Source: Christensenella sp. UBA4247 | Lineage (GTDB): Bacteria > Bacillota > Clostridia > Christensenellales > CAG-1252 | Direction of reading: 5' to 3' | Length of the DNA: 31,005 nucleotides | NCBI GenBank assembly: GCA_002395405.1 | Contig: DGWX01000011.1 | Location: forward strand, 1-31,005 | Shown: one piece after another, positions 7,655 to 15,327 of the stretch | How the letters are laid out: the number at the start of each line of letters is the position of its first letter | Position numbering within the stretch: the first letter of the stretch is position 1 | Made by a program: the position numbers and the translations under genes | The notes under the pieces: model-generated | The model's input: only the letters and a program-made list of their open reading frames with translations | What the model was told of the DNA's origin: nothing | Databases searched by the model: none

Positions 7655-8001
7655 TATAGTATCGGCAAAGTACCGCGAAAGCAAAAAAAATTGTAAAAAA
7701 CTTTTTCACTTCCCAAAATCGGGAAGTGAACAAGTTGAATTTTCAATGATATGGTGCAGCAGGCTGACCTTTTGATAAAGGTGTAGCCTACTACACCAAA
7801 CGTTGTTTGGTCGTAGGTTTCTATCGAGGCTTTTGTCCACTTAAACAATCACTTACAACTTTGTCGGAGCCGTCGAAATCCCTGACTTCGACTGAAACGA
7901 ACAAGAGAAAAGGCGTGGCATTACGCCACGCCTGATTCTTAAAGGTCAGCCTTACCGAAAACTCTCTAATGGAAGTGCGGTTTTGCAGACTGCTTTTTTT
8001 T
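7655..8001 (+). ncRNA. Candidate structured non-coding RNA between two terminators
   Basis: No credible gene lies in 7574-8046. Instead there is a possible extended -10 (TGaTATAGT, 7652-7660) and a series of stems. These are: 10 bp at 7705-7714/7721-7730; 11 bp with internal loop at 7761-7772/7777-7789; 12 bp with internal loop at 7787-7801/7805-7817; 6 bp at 7872-7877/7887-7892; 9 bp at 7911-7919/7925-7933. A final 5-bp stem (7977-7981/7989-7993, one G-U pair) runs into eight T residues. AGGCTGACCTTT (7761-7772) is also perfectly complementary to 7941-7952, which would close the three inner hairpins into one multibranched fold. Known RNAs (tmRNA, SRP RNA, RNase P RNA) were not recognised. 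It could instead be the decayed remains of a mobile element; the orientation is uncertain. Confidence 0.4.
7901..7933 (-). terminator. Probable terminator of the minus-strand gene at 8047-8595
   Basis: Read on the minus strand, AGGCGTGGC (complement of 7925-7933) pairs with GCCACGCCT (complement of 7911-7919) over 9 bp, and is followed by TTTTCTCTTGTT. It lies about 115 nt past the stop codon of the minus-strand gene. A further minus-oriented stem with T-rich trailer sits at 7701-7730. Confidence 0.6.
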
Positions 8002-8046
8002 CGTATTTCAAACGAGGTTTCCGCCCGAGCGAAACGATTGGTTTTA

Positions 8047-8595
8047 TCAGTTGGCTTTTATAATAACCGTTCCCGCCGCGATCGCAAGCGCGATTTCGAA
8101 AAGGAGAAATAAAAGCGACAAAACGAATAAAACGATATAAAGGATCTTTTTGGACTTTACTTCCGCAACGCCGATCCCCCTTCCGAAATTTATGGCGGAA
8201 AGGAGAGAGAAGAGGAAGAGAGGAATGCCCACGATAAACATGATCGGGATCATAAAGATAATACCGAAGACCTGACCGAGGGCCTCTCCGAGATCCGGAC
8301 TCGTCAGTTTCGTGAAGAAAAGCTCCGCAAAAGGAACCGTAAACATCGCAAAGGTAAAGAAAAGAGCCGCCGCGATCGCAAAAAGGACGTAAGAAACAGC
8401 CCGTGGACCTTTGTAAAAGGCGCGCTTTCTTTCTTTGGCGGAAACCGCGTCTATATCAACGCTTTGCGAGGCGCCGTTCTCTTCTTCTGCCGGAAGATCC
8501 GTAGCCGCAGTCATCGCGTTTGACGGTTCGGGCGTAAGAGGATCGTCCGTTTTGTCTTCTTTCTCTTCATAAAGGTTCGAATTTTCTTCTTTCAT
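8047..8595 (-). CDS. Small membrane protein with acidic cytoplasmic N-terminus
   Basis: The 182-residue product is not a family I recognise. Residues 1-55 are acidic and low-complexity. A basic stretch (KERKRAFYKGPRA) then leads into three hydrophobic segments: about 68-92 (SYVLFAIAAALFFTFAMFTV), 108-135 (VFGIIFMIPIMFIVGIPLFLF) and 150-178 (ILYIVLFVLSLLFLLFEIALAI). No catalytic motif is visible. The ATG is well placed behind AAGGGAGG (8601-8610 on the plus strand). It is divergent from the 9003 operon and shares a 407-nt upstream region with it, so it may be co-regulated. Its acidic N-terminus resembles in style the acidic tracts of the operon's own proteins. Confidence 0.7.
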   Translation of the reverse strand: MKEENSNLYEEKEDKTDDPLTPEPSNAMTAATDLPAEEENGASQSVDIDAVSAKERKRAFYKGPRAVSYVLFAIAAALFFTFAMFTVPFAELFFTKLTSPDLGEALGQVFGIIFMIPIMFIVGIPLFLFSLLSAINFGRGIGVAEVKSKKILYIVLFVLSLLFLLFEIALAIAAGTVIIKAN

Positions 8596-8623
8596 AAAAA
8601 TACCTCCCTTTAGTATAGACTAT

Positions 8624-8652
8624 ATTATAACAAACAAAACATACGAACGCAA
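8624..8652 (-). promoter_or_regulatory. Extended -10 promoter for the 8047-8595 gene
   Basis: On the minus strand, TATAAT (complement of 8624-8629) is preceded by TGT, forming an extended -10, and by TTGCGT 17 bp further upstream (complement of 8647-8652). The leader would be about 25 nt and contains the AAGGGAGG site. Confidence 0.6.
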
Positions 8653-8726
8653 GAGGCGCCTTTGCGAAAACCCTTATACTGTAAAAAACGTATAAACAAT
8701 GCAAGTAAATAGGTTTTGACAAAATA

Positions 8727-8786
8727 GAAAAACGCCCGAAAAATCGGATGTTTTTCCAATTAATAACATTATTAAGAATTCTTAAT
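8727..8786. promoter_or_regulatory. Hairpin and perfect 16-bp palindrome in the divergent intergenic region
   Basis: Two inverted repeats occupy the centre of the 8596-9002 gap. The first is GAAAAAC..CCGA (8727-8739) with TCGG..GTTTTTC (8744-8756), interrupted by a 2x2 internal loop. The second is ATTAAGAATTCTTAAT (8771-8786), a perfect palindrome about 40 bp upstream of the expected start of the 9003 operon. Its length and position suit an operator for a dimeric regulator of either divergent unit; the regulator is unknown. Confidence 0.45.
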
Positions 8787-8810
8787 ATTTATTAAAAGGA
8801 ATAAATTGTA

Positions 8811-8819
8811 TGGTATAAT
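8811..8819 (+). promoter_or_regulatory. Extended -10 promoter for the 9003-18785 operon
   Basis: TGGTATAAT combines a consensus TATAAT (8814-8819) with the extended TGn element. The -35 region (TTAAAA near 8792) is poor, as is common with extended -10 promoters or activator-dependent ones. The leader would be about 175 nt; I see only a weak A/T stem in it (8884-8907) and GGAGG at 8993-8997 before the TTG start. Confidence 0.55.
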
Positions 8820-9002
8820 GATTAAACGAGAGAGTGGAAAACTGTCTATTCTTCGAAAATATGCGAAATTATGCGCGTTTTTTGAAAAAAGTCGTTTCGG
8901 TTTTTTCTCGATCGGAGTATAAAACCGCTGAAAAGAACGCAAATCTGCGATAAAAAATGCATTTTGTGATTCTTTTGTATTGTAGGGCATTCGGAGGTTG
9001 CT

Positions 9003-11801
9003 TTGGCATTTAAGTGGCGATCGGATAAAAAGAAGCGTAAGGACGATTCCGCCGTATTTTACGGCGAAGAGTTTGAAGCGCAGAATCAAGCGCTTGGCGA
9101 AGAAACGTCCCCTGCGGAGGAGCCGCAGGAGTCTTCTTCCGTTTACGCGGAAAAAGCGCCCGGTCCCGAAGCGCCCGCGGCGGAGAAAGTCGCGGAGGGA
9201 TCTCCGATCTCCGATGAGATTTTGCCTGTGGAAGAATCTCCGATTGAGGAAGAAGGCGCTCTCCCCGCCGAGGAAGAAGCTTTGCCCGTAGAAATGCCGT
9301 CCGAAGATCTCCCGTCCGAAGGAGAGGTCGAAACCGCTCCCGAAGAAGCGGAAACCGTTTTGTCGGCCGATCCCGAGGAGCCCGTTCTTTCCCCTCAATC
9401 TGCGGAAGAGAGCAATGAGGCTCCGAGCGAAAGCGCGGAGGCGGCTTTCGATGAGGTAGCGCCCGTGGTAGAAGCGGGCGAACTGCCTTCGGAAGATAAG
9501 CGCGCGGAAGAGTCCGTTTCGGAAAGCGCGGAAGAAGCTCCGTCGGAAGCCCCTCGGGAAACTGCGACCGAGCCGGTCGTTGAGGAAGCGAAAGAAGAAG
9601 GCGCCGAAGGCGAATCTAATTTCGTTATGGACGACGAGTATATGAAAGCCTTTATGGAAGAAGGCGCGCTGGACGATTATGTGTACGGCGGCAACTTCGA
9701 AGAAAGGCAAGATCTTTTGGATAAGATCGCGGATAACGCGGAAACGCTCGCCGAAGAGGGAACCGAGCTGCTTGAAAAGCAGGAGCAGGAAAAACAAGAA
9801 GCGAAGAAGCAAGAGCCGAAGTATAACGAAAAGGGCGAACTTTTGAACGAGAACGGAAAAGCCGTTCTGAAACGCACCTTCGAGAACAAGCTGATCTTGG
9901 CGGACACGCGCGAACGTCGCTATTATAACAAGCTCAAAAACGAAATTTTATCATACGAAGGCGTCAAAGCCGAAATGCAAACGGCGACCGAGGTTTTCCG
10001 TCGCGGAAAGCAGGTCGTGGCAAGGCTTGCGATCGCAGGCTTTACCCGCGTTTATTTCGCGCTCGATCCGTCGGAATTCGATACGGACAGATATAAGCAA
10101 GAGGATCGTTCGGAAGTTGATTTCGAAGACGCGAGAATGATGCTTCGCGTTCGAAACGACGACGAGTTCGCGATCGCGGTCGAACTCCTCCAGCTCATGA
10201 TGGGCGCTTTGAACGTAAAACTCATCGAAAATCGCCCGCAAGAGGATTATCTCCCCGCCTTCCCGCGCAGAGAAGACGCCGTTTTGGATAAAAAGGGAAA
10301 ATATCTCTCTCTCGAAGAAAAAGACGAGCAAGCTCTGATCAAGGAAAAGCGTGCCGAGGAAAGAAAGGCGGCGGGGCTTTCGGAAGAGCCGGTGGAAGAA
10401 GTGCAAGAAGAGGAAGTAAAGGACGAACCGTTGACCGTTCTTCCCTTAACGCTCGAAAATAAGATCCACCAAAGTCCGAACACGATCAAGCTTTTGTACA
10501 GCAAACTCAAAAACGAGATGCTGTCGTATAAGACGGTAAAAGCGGATCTTACGATCAAGAACGAGAATTTCAGGGCGGGTAAAAAAATGATCGCCCGTAT
10601 GACAATCGTTGCGGATAACGTTCGCCTCTATCTCGCGCTCGATCCGAAGAAGTATTCGACGAGGAAATACAAGCATAGAGACGCGTCCGACCAGCAAGGT
10701 TACGAAGGAACGCACCTTATGCTGAAAATCTCGGGCGAGAAAGACCGCGAGATCGCCGTTAAGCTCATTACCGAGCTGATGAAAGACAATAACCTCGAAC
10801 GGAACAAGCGCTATGCGTACGTTCCGTTTGCGGAGAAGTATCCTTATATTAAGAACGCCGTCTTTAAGGGCGAAGAGGATAAGCCTTATGTAAAACACGA
10901 AGGCGAGGAATACGCTGATATTTACGGCGAGCTTACCGAGCACCTGCGCGAGCAAATGGGCGCGACGGACGCTTGGGGCGTTCCCAAGGGTTATACGCCG
11001 GACGACGGCTTGACCGCGCGCGATCTGCTCGAATTGCAAAGGAGCAAAGCCAAAACCTTAAACGCGGGCGTTGCTCTCGCGACTCCGATCGTTTTCTTTT
11101 ACGACGCCGCGATCGACGAAGAAGGCAAAGTGCAGTACTTGAACGTACAGCAGGTTTTGAACGATAAATTCCTCGGCAAGATGATCCCGCAGGAGTATTT
11201 TGCGATCGCGGAAAGCAGCTCGCGTATCGAGGAGCTGAACTTTATCGCGCTCGATAACGTCGTTAAGGATTGCAACGAGAATCCGGACATTCGCTTTGTC
11301 GTTAAGATCAGTTGCCGCCTTCTTTTGAAGCAGGAGACTTTAACGAAACTTGTGGACAAAATGCACACGGAGCACGGGAACTTGATCCTCGCGTTCGACT
11401 GCGCGATGCTCGAAGCGGTGGGTTACGTCGGCATCAGCGCGATCAACACCTTGAAAACGCAAGGCGCGCTGATCATGATCGATAACGCGGAAAGCGCGAG
11501 TATGCGCGTTTTGACCGAGTACGAATTCGATTATTTGCGTTTGGACGCGCGCTATTACGGCGGCGACAGTTCCAAGCGTCTCGCGCATCTCGATATGATC
11601 ACGGGATACGCCGCCGTGCAGAATATCATAACGACTTCCATCAACTGCGAGCATAAAGAGGAGGCGAGGATCCTTCTCGATCACGGCGTAAAAGTGATTC
11701 AGGGTGACGCCGTTGCTCGCCCGATGAGACTGATCAATTTGGCACTGACGAACATAAAGCCCGTGCCGAAACCCAAGGTAAAGGATCATGGCGAAAAGTA
11801 A
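9003..11801 (+). CDS. Two-repeat cytoplasmic protein with degenerate C-terminal EAL-like domain
   Basis: The start is TTG 9003 behind GGAGG (8993-8997). The 932-residue product has no signal peptide or membrane segment. Residues 1-210 are an acidic Glu/Ala/Pro/Ser-rich tract. Residues 289-403 and 478-597 are two copies of one domain, with matching cores YYNKLKNEILSYEGVKAE / LYSKLKNEMLSYKTVKAD and VYFALDPSEF / LYLALDPKKY; I have seen this domain type in clostridial proteins but know no name or function. Residues about 691-912 follow the layout of the c-di-GMP phosphodiesterase EAL domain: PQEYFAIAESSSRIEELN, FVVKIS, LILAFD, LKTQGALIMIDN, FDYLRLD, LLDHGVKVIQGDAVARPM. The catalytic EAL, DDFG and EGVE motifs are changed, so hydrolysis is unlikely; binding or scaffolding is my inference. 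It overlaps the next gene by 14 nt. Confidence 0.7.
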   Translation: MAFKWRSDKKKRKDDSAVFYGEEFEAQNQALGEETSPAEEPQESSSVYAEKAPGPEAPAAEKVAEGSPISDEILPVEESPIEEEGALPAEEEALPVEMPSEDLPSEGEVETAPEEAETVLSADPEEPVLSPQSAEESNEAPSESAEAAFDEVAPVVEAGELPSEDKRAEESVSESAEEAPSEAPRETATEPVVEEAKEEGAEGESNFVMDDEYMKAFMEEGALDDYVYGGNFEERQDLLDKIADNAETLAEEGTELLEKQEQEKQEAKKQEPKYNEKGELLNENGKAVLKRTFENKLILADTRERRYYNKLKNEILSYEGVKAEMQTATEVFRRGKQVVARLAIAGFTRVYFALDPSEFDTDRYKQEDRSEVDFEDARMMLRVRNDDEFAIAVELLQLMMGALNVKLIENRPQEDYLPAFPRREDAVLDKKGKYLSLEEKDEQALIKEKRAEERKAAGLSEEPVEEVQEEEVKDEPLTVLPLTLENKIHQSPNTIKLLYSKLKNEMLSYKTVKADLTIKNENFRAGKKMIARMTIVADNVRLYLALDPKKYSTRKYKHRDASDQQGYEGTHLMLKISGEKDREIAVKLITELMKDNNLERNKRYAYVPFAEKYPYIKNAVFKGEEDKPYVKHEGEEYADIYGELTEHLREQMGATDAWGVPKGYTPDDGLTARDLLELQRSKAKTLNAGVALATPIVFFYDAAIDEEGKVQYLNVQQVLNDKFLGKMIPQEYFAIAESSSRIEELNFIALDNVVKDCNENPDIRFVVKISCRLLLKQETLTKLVDKMHTEHGNLILAFDCAMLEAVGYVGISAINTLKTQGALIMIDNAESASMRVLTEYEFDYLRLDARYYGGDSSKRLAHLDMITGYAAVQNIITTSINCEHKEEARILLDHGVKVIQGDAVARPMRLINLALTNIKPVPKPKVKDHGEK

Positions 11802-12744
11802 GAACCAAGCAGAAAAAACTCCCGAGCAAATCGCACAGGAGCAAATCGCGGCGGAAAACGAGTACGTTATTAAAAACAAACGCGTTCGCCGTCAAGCCCG
11901 CAGAAGAGCGATCATTATCATTCTTCTCCTTTTCTTATTGATCATCGCGCTTCTTGCCGGCGTTACGTACGCGATCATGCGCTTTGTGGATAACAATAAC
12001 TTCCGCGTTTCCGTTTCGCAAACGGGTACCGCGTGGCTTTCTCTTTCCAAGGATTACGAGTTTACCAATCCGACCAGCGTTTTGGACGTGTCCGCGCCGA
12101 GGGATATGGATAACTGCACACTTTGCAATTATTTGGACGGAAAGCTCGAAGATATTTACAATACGGACGGTCCCTACAAGGGCGAAGGGTCTAAGGATTA
12201 TTATATCGCAACGACCTTCTTCTTGAAAAACAGCGGCAATACCGCCGTTGCGTACAGCGAGAAGATCTCCATCGAACGCGCGATGCGCAATATGGATAAA
12301 GCGATCCGCGTGCTTATGATCAAAGACACCGATCCGACGGACGAAGATCTCGGCGTCATTACCGTGTACGCCGCGAATCAAACGGACGATAAGGGAAAAA
12401 TGCTGACGGACGAGAACGGAAACGCTCTTCTCGAAGAAGTCGTTCCGAACAAGGAATACAAACCCGAAAAGATCTCTCTTTACGACGGATTTCAGATCGG
12501 AGAAGAAGACCTGACGGAAGACGGCGTTTGGATGACGAAAGCGTTTCAGGGGAACGGGTACGTTTTGAACAGCGAACTCTATCCTTTGGACCCCGGGCAA
12601 ATTATTAAATACACGATCGTGATCTGGCTCGAAGGAGAAGACGCGCAATGCGTGGGCGATTCGTCCAGCGACGTGGATAGCGAGCGCGGCATTCTCGGCG
12701 GGCAAGTTAAGCTTGCGGTTGAATTCGTGACGGAAAGTAAATAG
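11788..12744 (+). CDS. TasA/camelysin-like single-pass exported protein, probable SipW substrate
   Basis: The 318-residue protein has a basic N-terminal tail (RVRRQARRR, 32-40), one hydrophobic segment (about 41-64) ending AGVTYAIMRFVDNN, and an extracytoplasmic beta-rich domain. The end of the hydrophobic segment resembles the SipW-type signal consensus in which a G-x-TYAYFSD-like motif follows the core. Later segments FLKNSGNTAVAYSEKISIE and IIKYTIVIWLEGEDAQC, with a final GQVKLAVEF strand, match the style of TasA/camelysin-type proteins. The next gene, 10 nt downstream, is a SipW-type signal peptidase, which is the usual genomic partner. The assignment rests on signal shape and context; the mature domain is diverged. 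The hydrophobic segment could alternatively remain as a membrane anchor. The start overlaps the upstream gene, implying translational coupling. Confidence 0.55.
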   Translation: MAKSKNQAEKTPEQIAQEQIAAENEYVIKNKRVRRQARRRAIIIILLLFLLIIALLAGVTYAIMRFVDNNNFRVSVSQTGTAWLSLSKDYEFTNPTSVLDVSAPRDMDNCTLCNYLDGKLEDIYNTDGPYKGEGSKDYYIATTFFLKNSGNTAVAYSEKISIERAMRNMDKAIRVLMIKDTDPTDEDLGVITVYAANQTDDKGKMLTDENGNALLEEVVPNKEYKPEKISLYDGFQIGEEDLTEDGVWMTKAFQGNGYVLNSELYPLDPGQIIKYTIVIWLEGEDAQCVGDSSSDVDSERGILGGQVKLAVEFVTESK

Positions 12745-12754
12745 GAGAACGGTA

Positions 12755-13648
12755 ATGGAAGAAGAAAAGAACAGACAAGAAGCGGCGGCCGAGGAGCAAG
12801 CGATCCAATCGAAAGTCGAGGAGAGCGGCTCTATGGAAAATGCGGTAAAAGACGCACCGAAGGAAGAGGATAAGAAAGAAGAAAAAGGCGGCAAAAAGCC
12901 GATGTCGAAAGGCAAAAAGATCGCAAACGGGATCATTCTCGGCGTGCAGATCGCGTTCGTCGTGATCGCGATCGTGATCTGCCTTGTCGTTATGCTGAAT
13001 CCGCAGCAGGGCGATAAAGTTTCCCCCATCGGGCTGAAACTGCTCCCCGTTCTTTCCGGATCTATGGACGGAGATAAGAAAGACAGCTTCCCCAAGGGAG
13101 CTTTGGTTTTCGCCGTAAACCCGAAGAACCATGGTGAAAACTTAAAGGTCGGAGATATCGTAACGTTTACGATGTTTGAAGAAAACAGTGGGCAGCAGAT
13201 CCTCGTTACCCACAGGATCGTTGAAATCGTTACGATCGAAGAAGGTCTGTATAAGTACAGAACGCAGGGCGACGCGAACCCCTTGCCGGACGAATCTTTG
13301 AAGCTTCCCGGCGATATTTTGGCGGTTTACGCGTTCCATATAAACGGGCTCGGCGCGGCGCTCAGCTGGATCCGAAGCGGCTATAATTTCATTTACGTCA
13401 TCATCATTCCTTTGGGATTGTTGTTGATCTATAACATTTATCTCGTTGCGCAGATCGTCGTCGAATCTAAGATGAAGAAAGCGAAAGCGGCGGCGGCGGA
13501 CGCGGCGAAACAGGCGGCTCTCGCCTCGATCGACGAAGAAGAGATCAAACGCAAAGCGATCGAGGAGTATTTGAAGAGTCAGGGGATTACCCCGAACGCG
13601 GAAGGAGGGGCTCCTTCCGAAGAAAAAGGAGAAGAGAAAAAAGAGTAG
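12755..13648 (+). CDS. Signal peptidase I, SipW (ER) type, first copy
   Basis: Signal peptidase I cleaves signal peptides on the outer face of the membrane. This 297-residue copy has a charged cytoplasmic N-terminus (1-55), TM1 (57-81), the catalytic domain and TM2 (about 210-236). LSGSMDGD carries the nucleophile Ser103. THRI carries His153 in place of the lysine of bacterial-type enzymes, which is the Ser/His arrangement of the SipW and eukaryotic type. KVGDIVTF (131-138) and TQGDANPLPD (170-179) are the other family boxes. The C-terminal cytoplasmic tail (about 240-297) is unusually long, alanine/lysine/glutamate-rich, and contains EEEIKRKAIEEY (261-272), found identically in the second copy at 18063. 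SD AGGAGA precedes the ATG by a short spacer. Confidence 0.85.
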   Translation: MEEEKNRQEAAAEEQAIQSKVEESGSMENAVKDAPKEEDKKEEKGGKKPMSKGKKIANGIILGVQIAFVVIAIVICLVVMLNPQQGDKVSPIGLKLLPVLSGSMDGDKKDSFPKGALVFAVNPKNHGENLKVGDIVTFTMFEENSGQQILVTHRIVEIVTIEEGLYKYRTQGDANPLPDESLKLPGDILAVYAFHINGLGAALSWIRSGYNFIYVIIIPLGLLLIYNIYLVAQIVVESKMKKAKAAAADAAKQAALASIDEEEIKRKAIEEYLKSQGITPNAEGGAPSEEKGEEKKE

Positions 13649-13727
13649 TTGAGTTTCGGCGCGTGAAACGGAAGAGCGGGAGCGCAGCGCGCGACCGCGC
13701 GAAAAAGGGAAAGGAAAGGTACCGACT

Positions 13728-15308
13728 ATGTTTACAGATTTTATTAGGGAATTTTTACAAGTATTCTTCTTTGGATTTCTTGGATTTTTCTATACGCAAC
13801 CGAGCGGCATCTCCGGTTTTAATTGGTACGGCGGTTTGTTCGGCGCGTTCCGTCAGCTGTTTGCGATAGACAGCTATATCGCGGTCGTCGAAAAGTTCCA
13901 AGCCTTGAAGCAAATGAGTACCGGTCAATGGATCGGCGCTTGGGCGATCGTGATCCTTGTGATCCTCGCGCTTCTCGCGATCCTCATCGTCGGCATTTAT
14001 TTCCTCGTAAGATTCTTCAAAAGACTGTTCGGTTCGAGAGTCCTGAACCAAGACCTCGTGGACGAGATCGGAAACCTCAAAGGTCAGATCGTAAAACTTA
14101 CGAGAGAGAAGGATCGTATTCTCGGGCTCAAAATCGGTTATCAAGGATATGACGTGCTCGAAGGAAACGAAGGCGAAGATACGTCCAGCCAAAAGAAGGA
14201 AGGAGAAAGCCGTTTCTACAAATTGACCGAAGTTGATAACATGTACGCAGAAGAAGGCTCGCAGCGTCATACCGAATTCAATAAAGAGATCTCCCTCGAA
14301 GAGATCTGCGATACCTTCCGCAACTATGCGGCGAACAACCCGGACAGACCGTGGCGTAAGCTGTATTACGAACCCAAGATCATTCGCTTGTTCTTCGCCA
14401 GTTTGGCAACGACGCGCCTTATCATTCTGCAAGGTATATCCGGTACCGGTAAAACCTCTCTTCCCGAGTGTATCGGTCACTTTATAGACAATCCCACGAC
14501 CATCGCTTCCGTTCAGCCGTCTTGGCGTGACAGAACCGAAATATTCGGATACTTCAACGAATTTACCAAGAGGTTTAACGAAACGGAAGTTTTGAAAGCG
14601 ATGTACGACGCGACCTATAACGAAGACGTGTACTTGACCGTCCTCGACGAAATGAACATCGCGCGTGTCGAATACTACTTCGCGGAAATGCTCTCCATTC
14701 TCGAAATGCCGTCTCGCGATCAATGGATCGTGGACCTTGTTCCGAGCGGTTGGCCTTCCGACCCGAAGCACGTTGAAAAAGGTCGTTTCCGCTTGCCGGA
14801 AAATATGTGGTTCGTCGGAACCGCGAACAACGACGACTCGACCTTCGCGATCTCCGATAAGGTTTACGACCGTGGTATGCCGATCAACATCAACTCCAAG
14901 GCAAAACCCTTCGACGCGCCTTTAACTTCCTCGATGCCCCTTTCGTATAAGTATCTCGAATCGCTTTTCGCGAAGGCGCAGGAGGAGCATAAGGTCAGCG
15001 AAGAAAACCTCAAAAAGTTCGAAGAAATGGACGATTACGTGATCGAACACTTCCGCTTGGCGTTTGGTAACCGTATCGTAAAGCAGCTCAGGGAATTCGT
15101 TCCCGTGTACGTGGCTTGCGGCGGAACCGAGATCGACGGATTGGATTACGTTCTCTGTAACAAGATCCTTCGTAAGTTCGAATCCTTGAACCTTGCTTAC
15201 ATTCGTGACGAGGTTGACGATTATATCCAATATCTCTCCGATCACTTCGGCGAGGAAAATATGACCGAGTGTAAAGAATATCTCGAAAGGTTGAAGAAGC
15301 TCTTCTAA
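13728..15308 (+). CDS. Membrane-tethered McrB-family AAA+ ATPase/GTPase
   Basis: McrB proteins are AAA+ motors, classically GTPases that drive the McrC nuclease in modification-dependent restriction. This 526-residue protein keeps the motor: Walker A GISGTGKTS (236-244), the SVQPSWRDRTEIFGYFN segment (261-277), Walker B with the McrB signature LDEMNIARVEYYF (306-318), and a sensor region GTANNDDSTFAISDKV (364-379) followed by YDRG (380-383). Where E. coli McrB has a DNA-binding domain, there is instead a hydrophobic N-terminus (about 5-22) and a clear membrane segment (69-95) followed by a basic stop and a short coiled coil (about 105-135). This predicts a motor facing the cytoplasm, tethered to the membrane. 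Its downstream neighbour, 19 nt away, is DUF2357/McrC-N-like. It is preceded by AAAGGAAAGG. Function beyond NTP hydrolysis is unknown. Confidence 0.8.
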   Translation: MFTDFIREFLQVFFFGFLGFFYTQPSGISGFNWYGGLFGAFRQLFAIDSYIAVVEKFQALKQMSTGQWIGAWAIVILVILALLAILIVGIYFLVRFFKRLFGSRVLNQDLVDEIGNLKGQIVKLTREKDRILGLKIGYQGYDVLEGNEGEDTSSQKKEGESRFYKLTEVDNMYAEEGSQRHTEFNKEISLEEICDTFRNYAANNPDRPWRKLYYEPKIIRLFFASLATTRLIILQGISGTGKTSLPECIGHFIDNPTTIASVQPSWRDRTEIFGYFNEFTKRFNETEVLKAMYDATYNEDVYLTVLDEMNIARVEYYFAEMLSILEMPSRDQWIVDLVPSGWPSDPKHVEKGRFRLPENMWFVGTANNDDSTFAISDKVYDRGMPININSKAKPFDAPLTSSMPLSYKYLESLFAKAQEEHKVSEENLKKFEEMDDYVIEHFRLAFGNRIVKQLREFVPVYVACGGTEIDGLDYVLCNKILRKFESLNLAYIRDEVDDYIQYLSDHFGEENMTECKEYLERLKKLF

Positions 15309-15327
15309 GAAAGGACGCAGGTAAAGA

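Noticed and set aside
7868..7895. GGATTTCGACGG on the minus strand, like the 5' end of tmRNA
   Set aside because: There is one base too many compared with the tmRNA consensus, and the expected tRNA-like 3' half and tag frame are missing downstream.
8716..8744. TTGACA as a -35 box
   Set aside because: The bases 17 bp downstream (AAAAAT) are a poor -10, and a stronger extended -10 lies at 8811-8819.
8772..9812. Minus-strand open frame of 346 codons rich in Arg and Phe
   Set aside because: It lies antisense to the acidic Glu-rich start of the 9003 gene; Glu codons read backwards give open Phe/Leu/Arg frames. It has no ribosome binding site or recognisable motif.
11935..13095. Minus-strand open frame of 386 codons
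   Set aside because: It is antisense across the TasA-like and signal peptidase genes, spans their junction and has no family-like segments.
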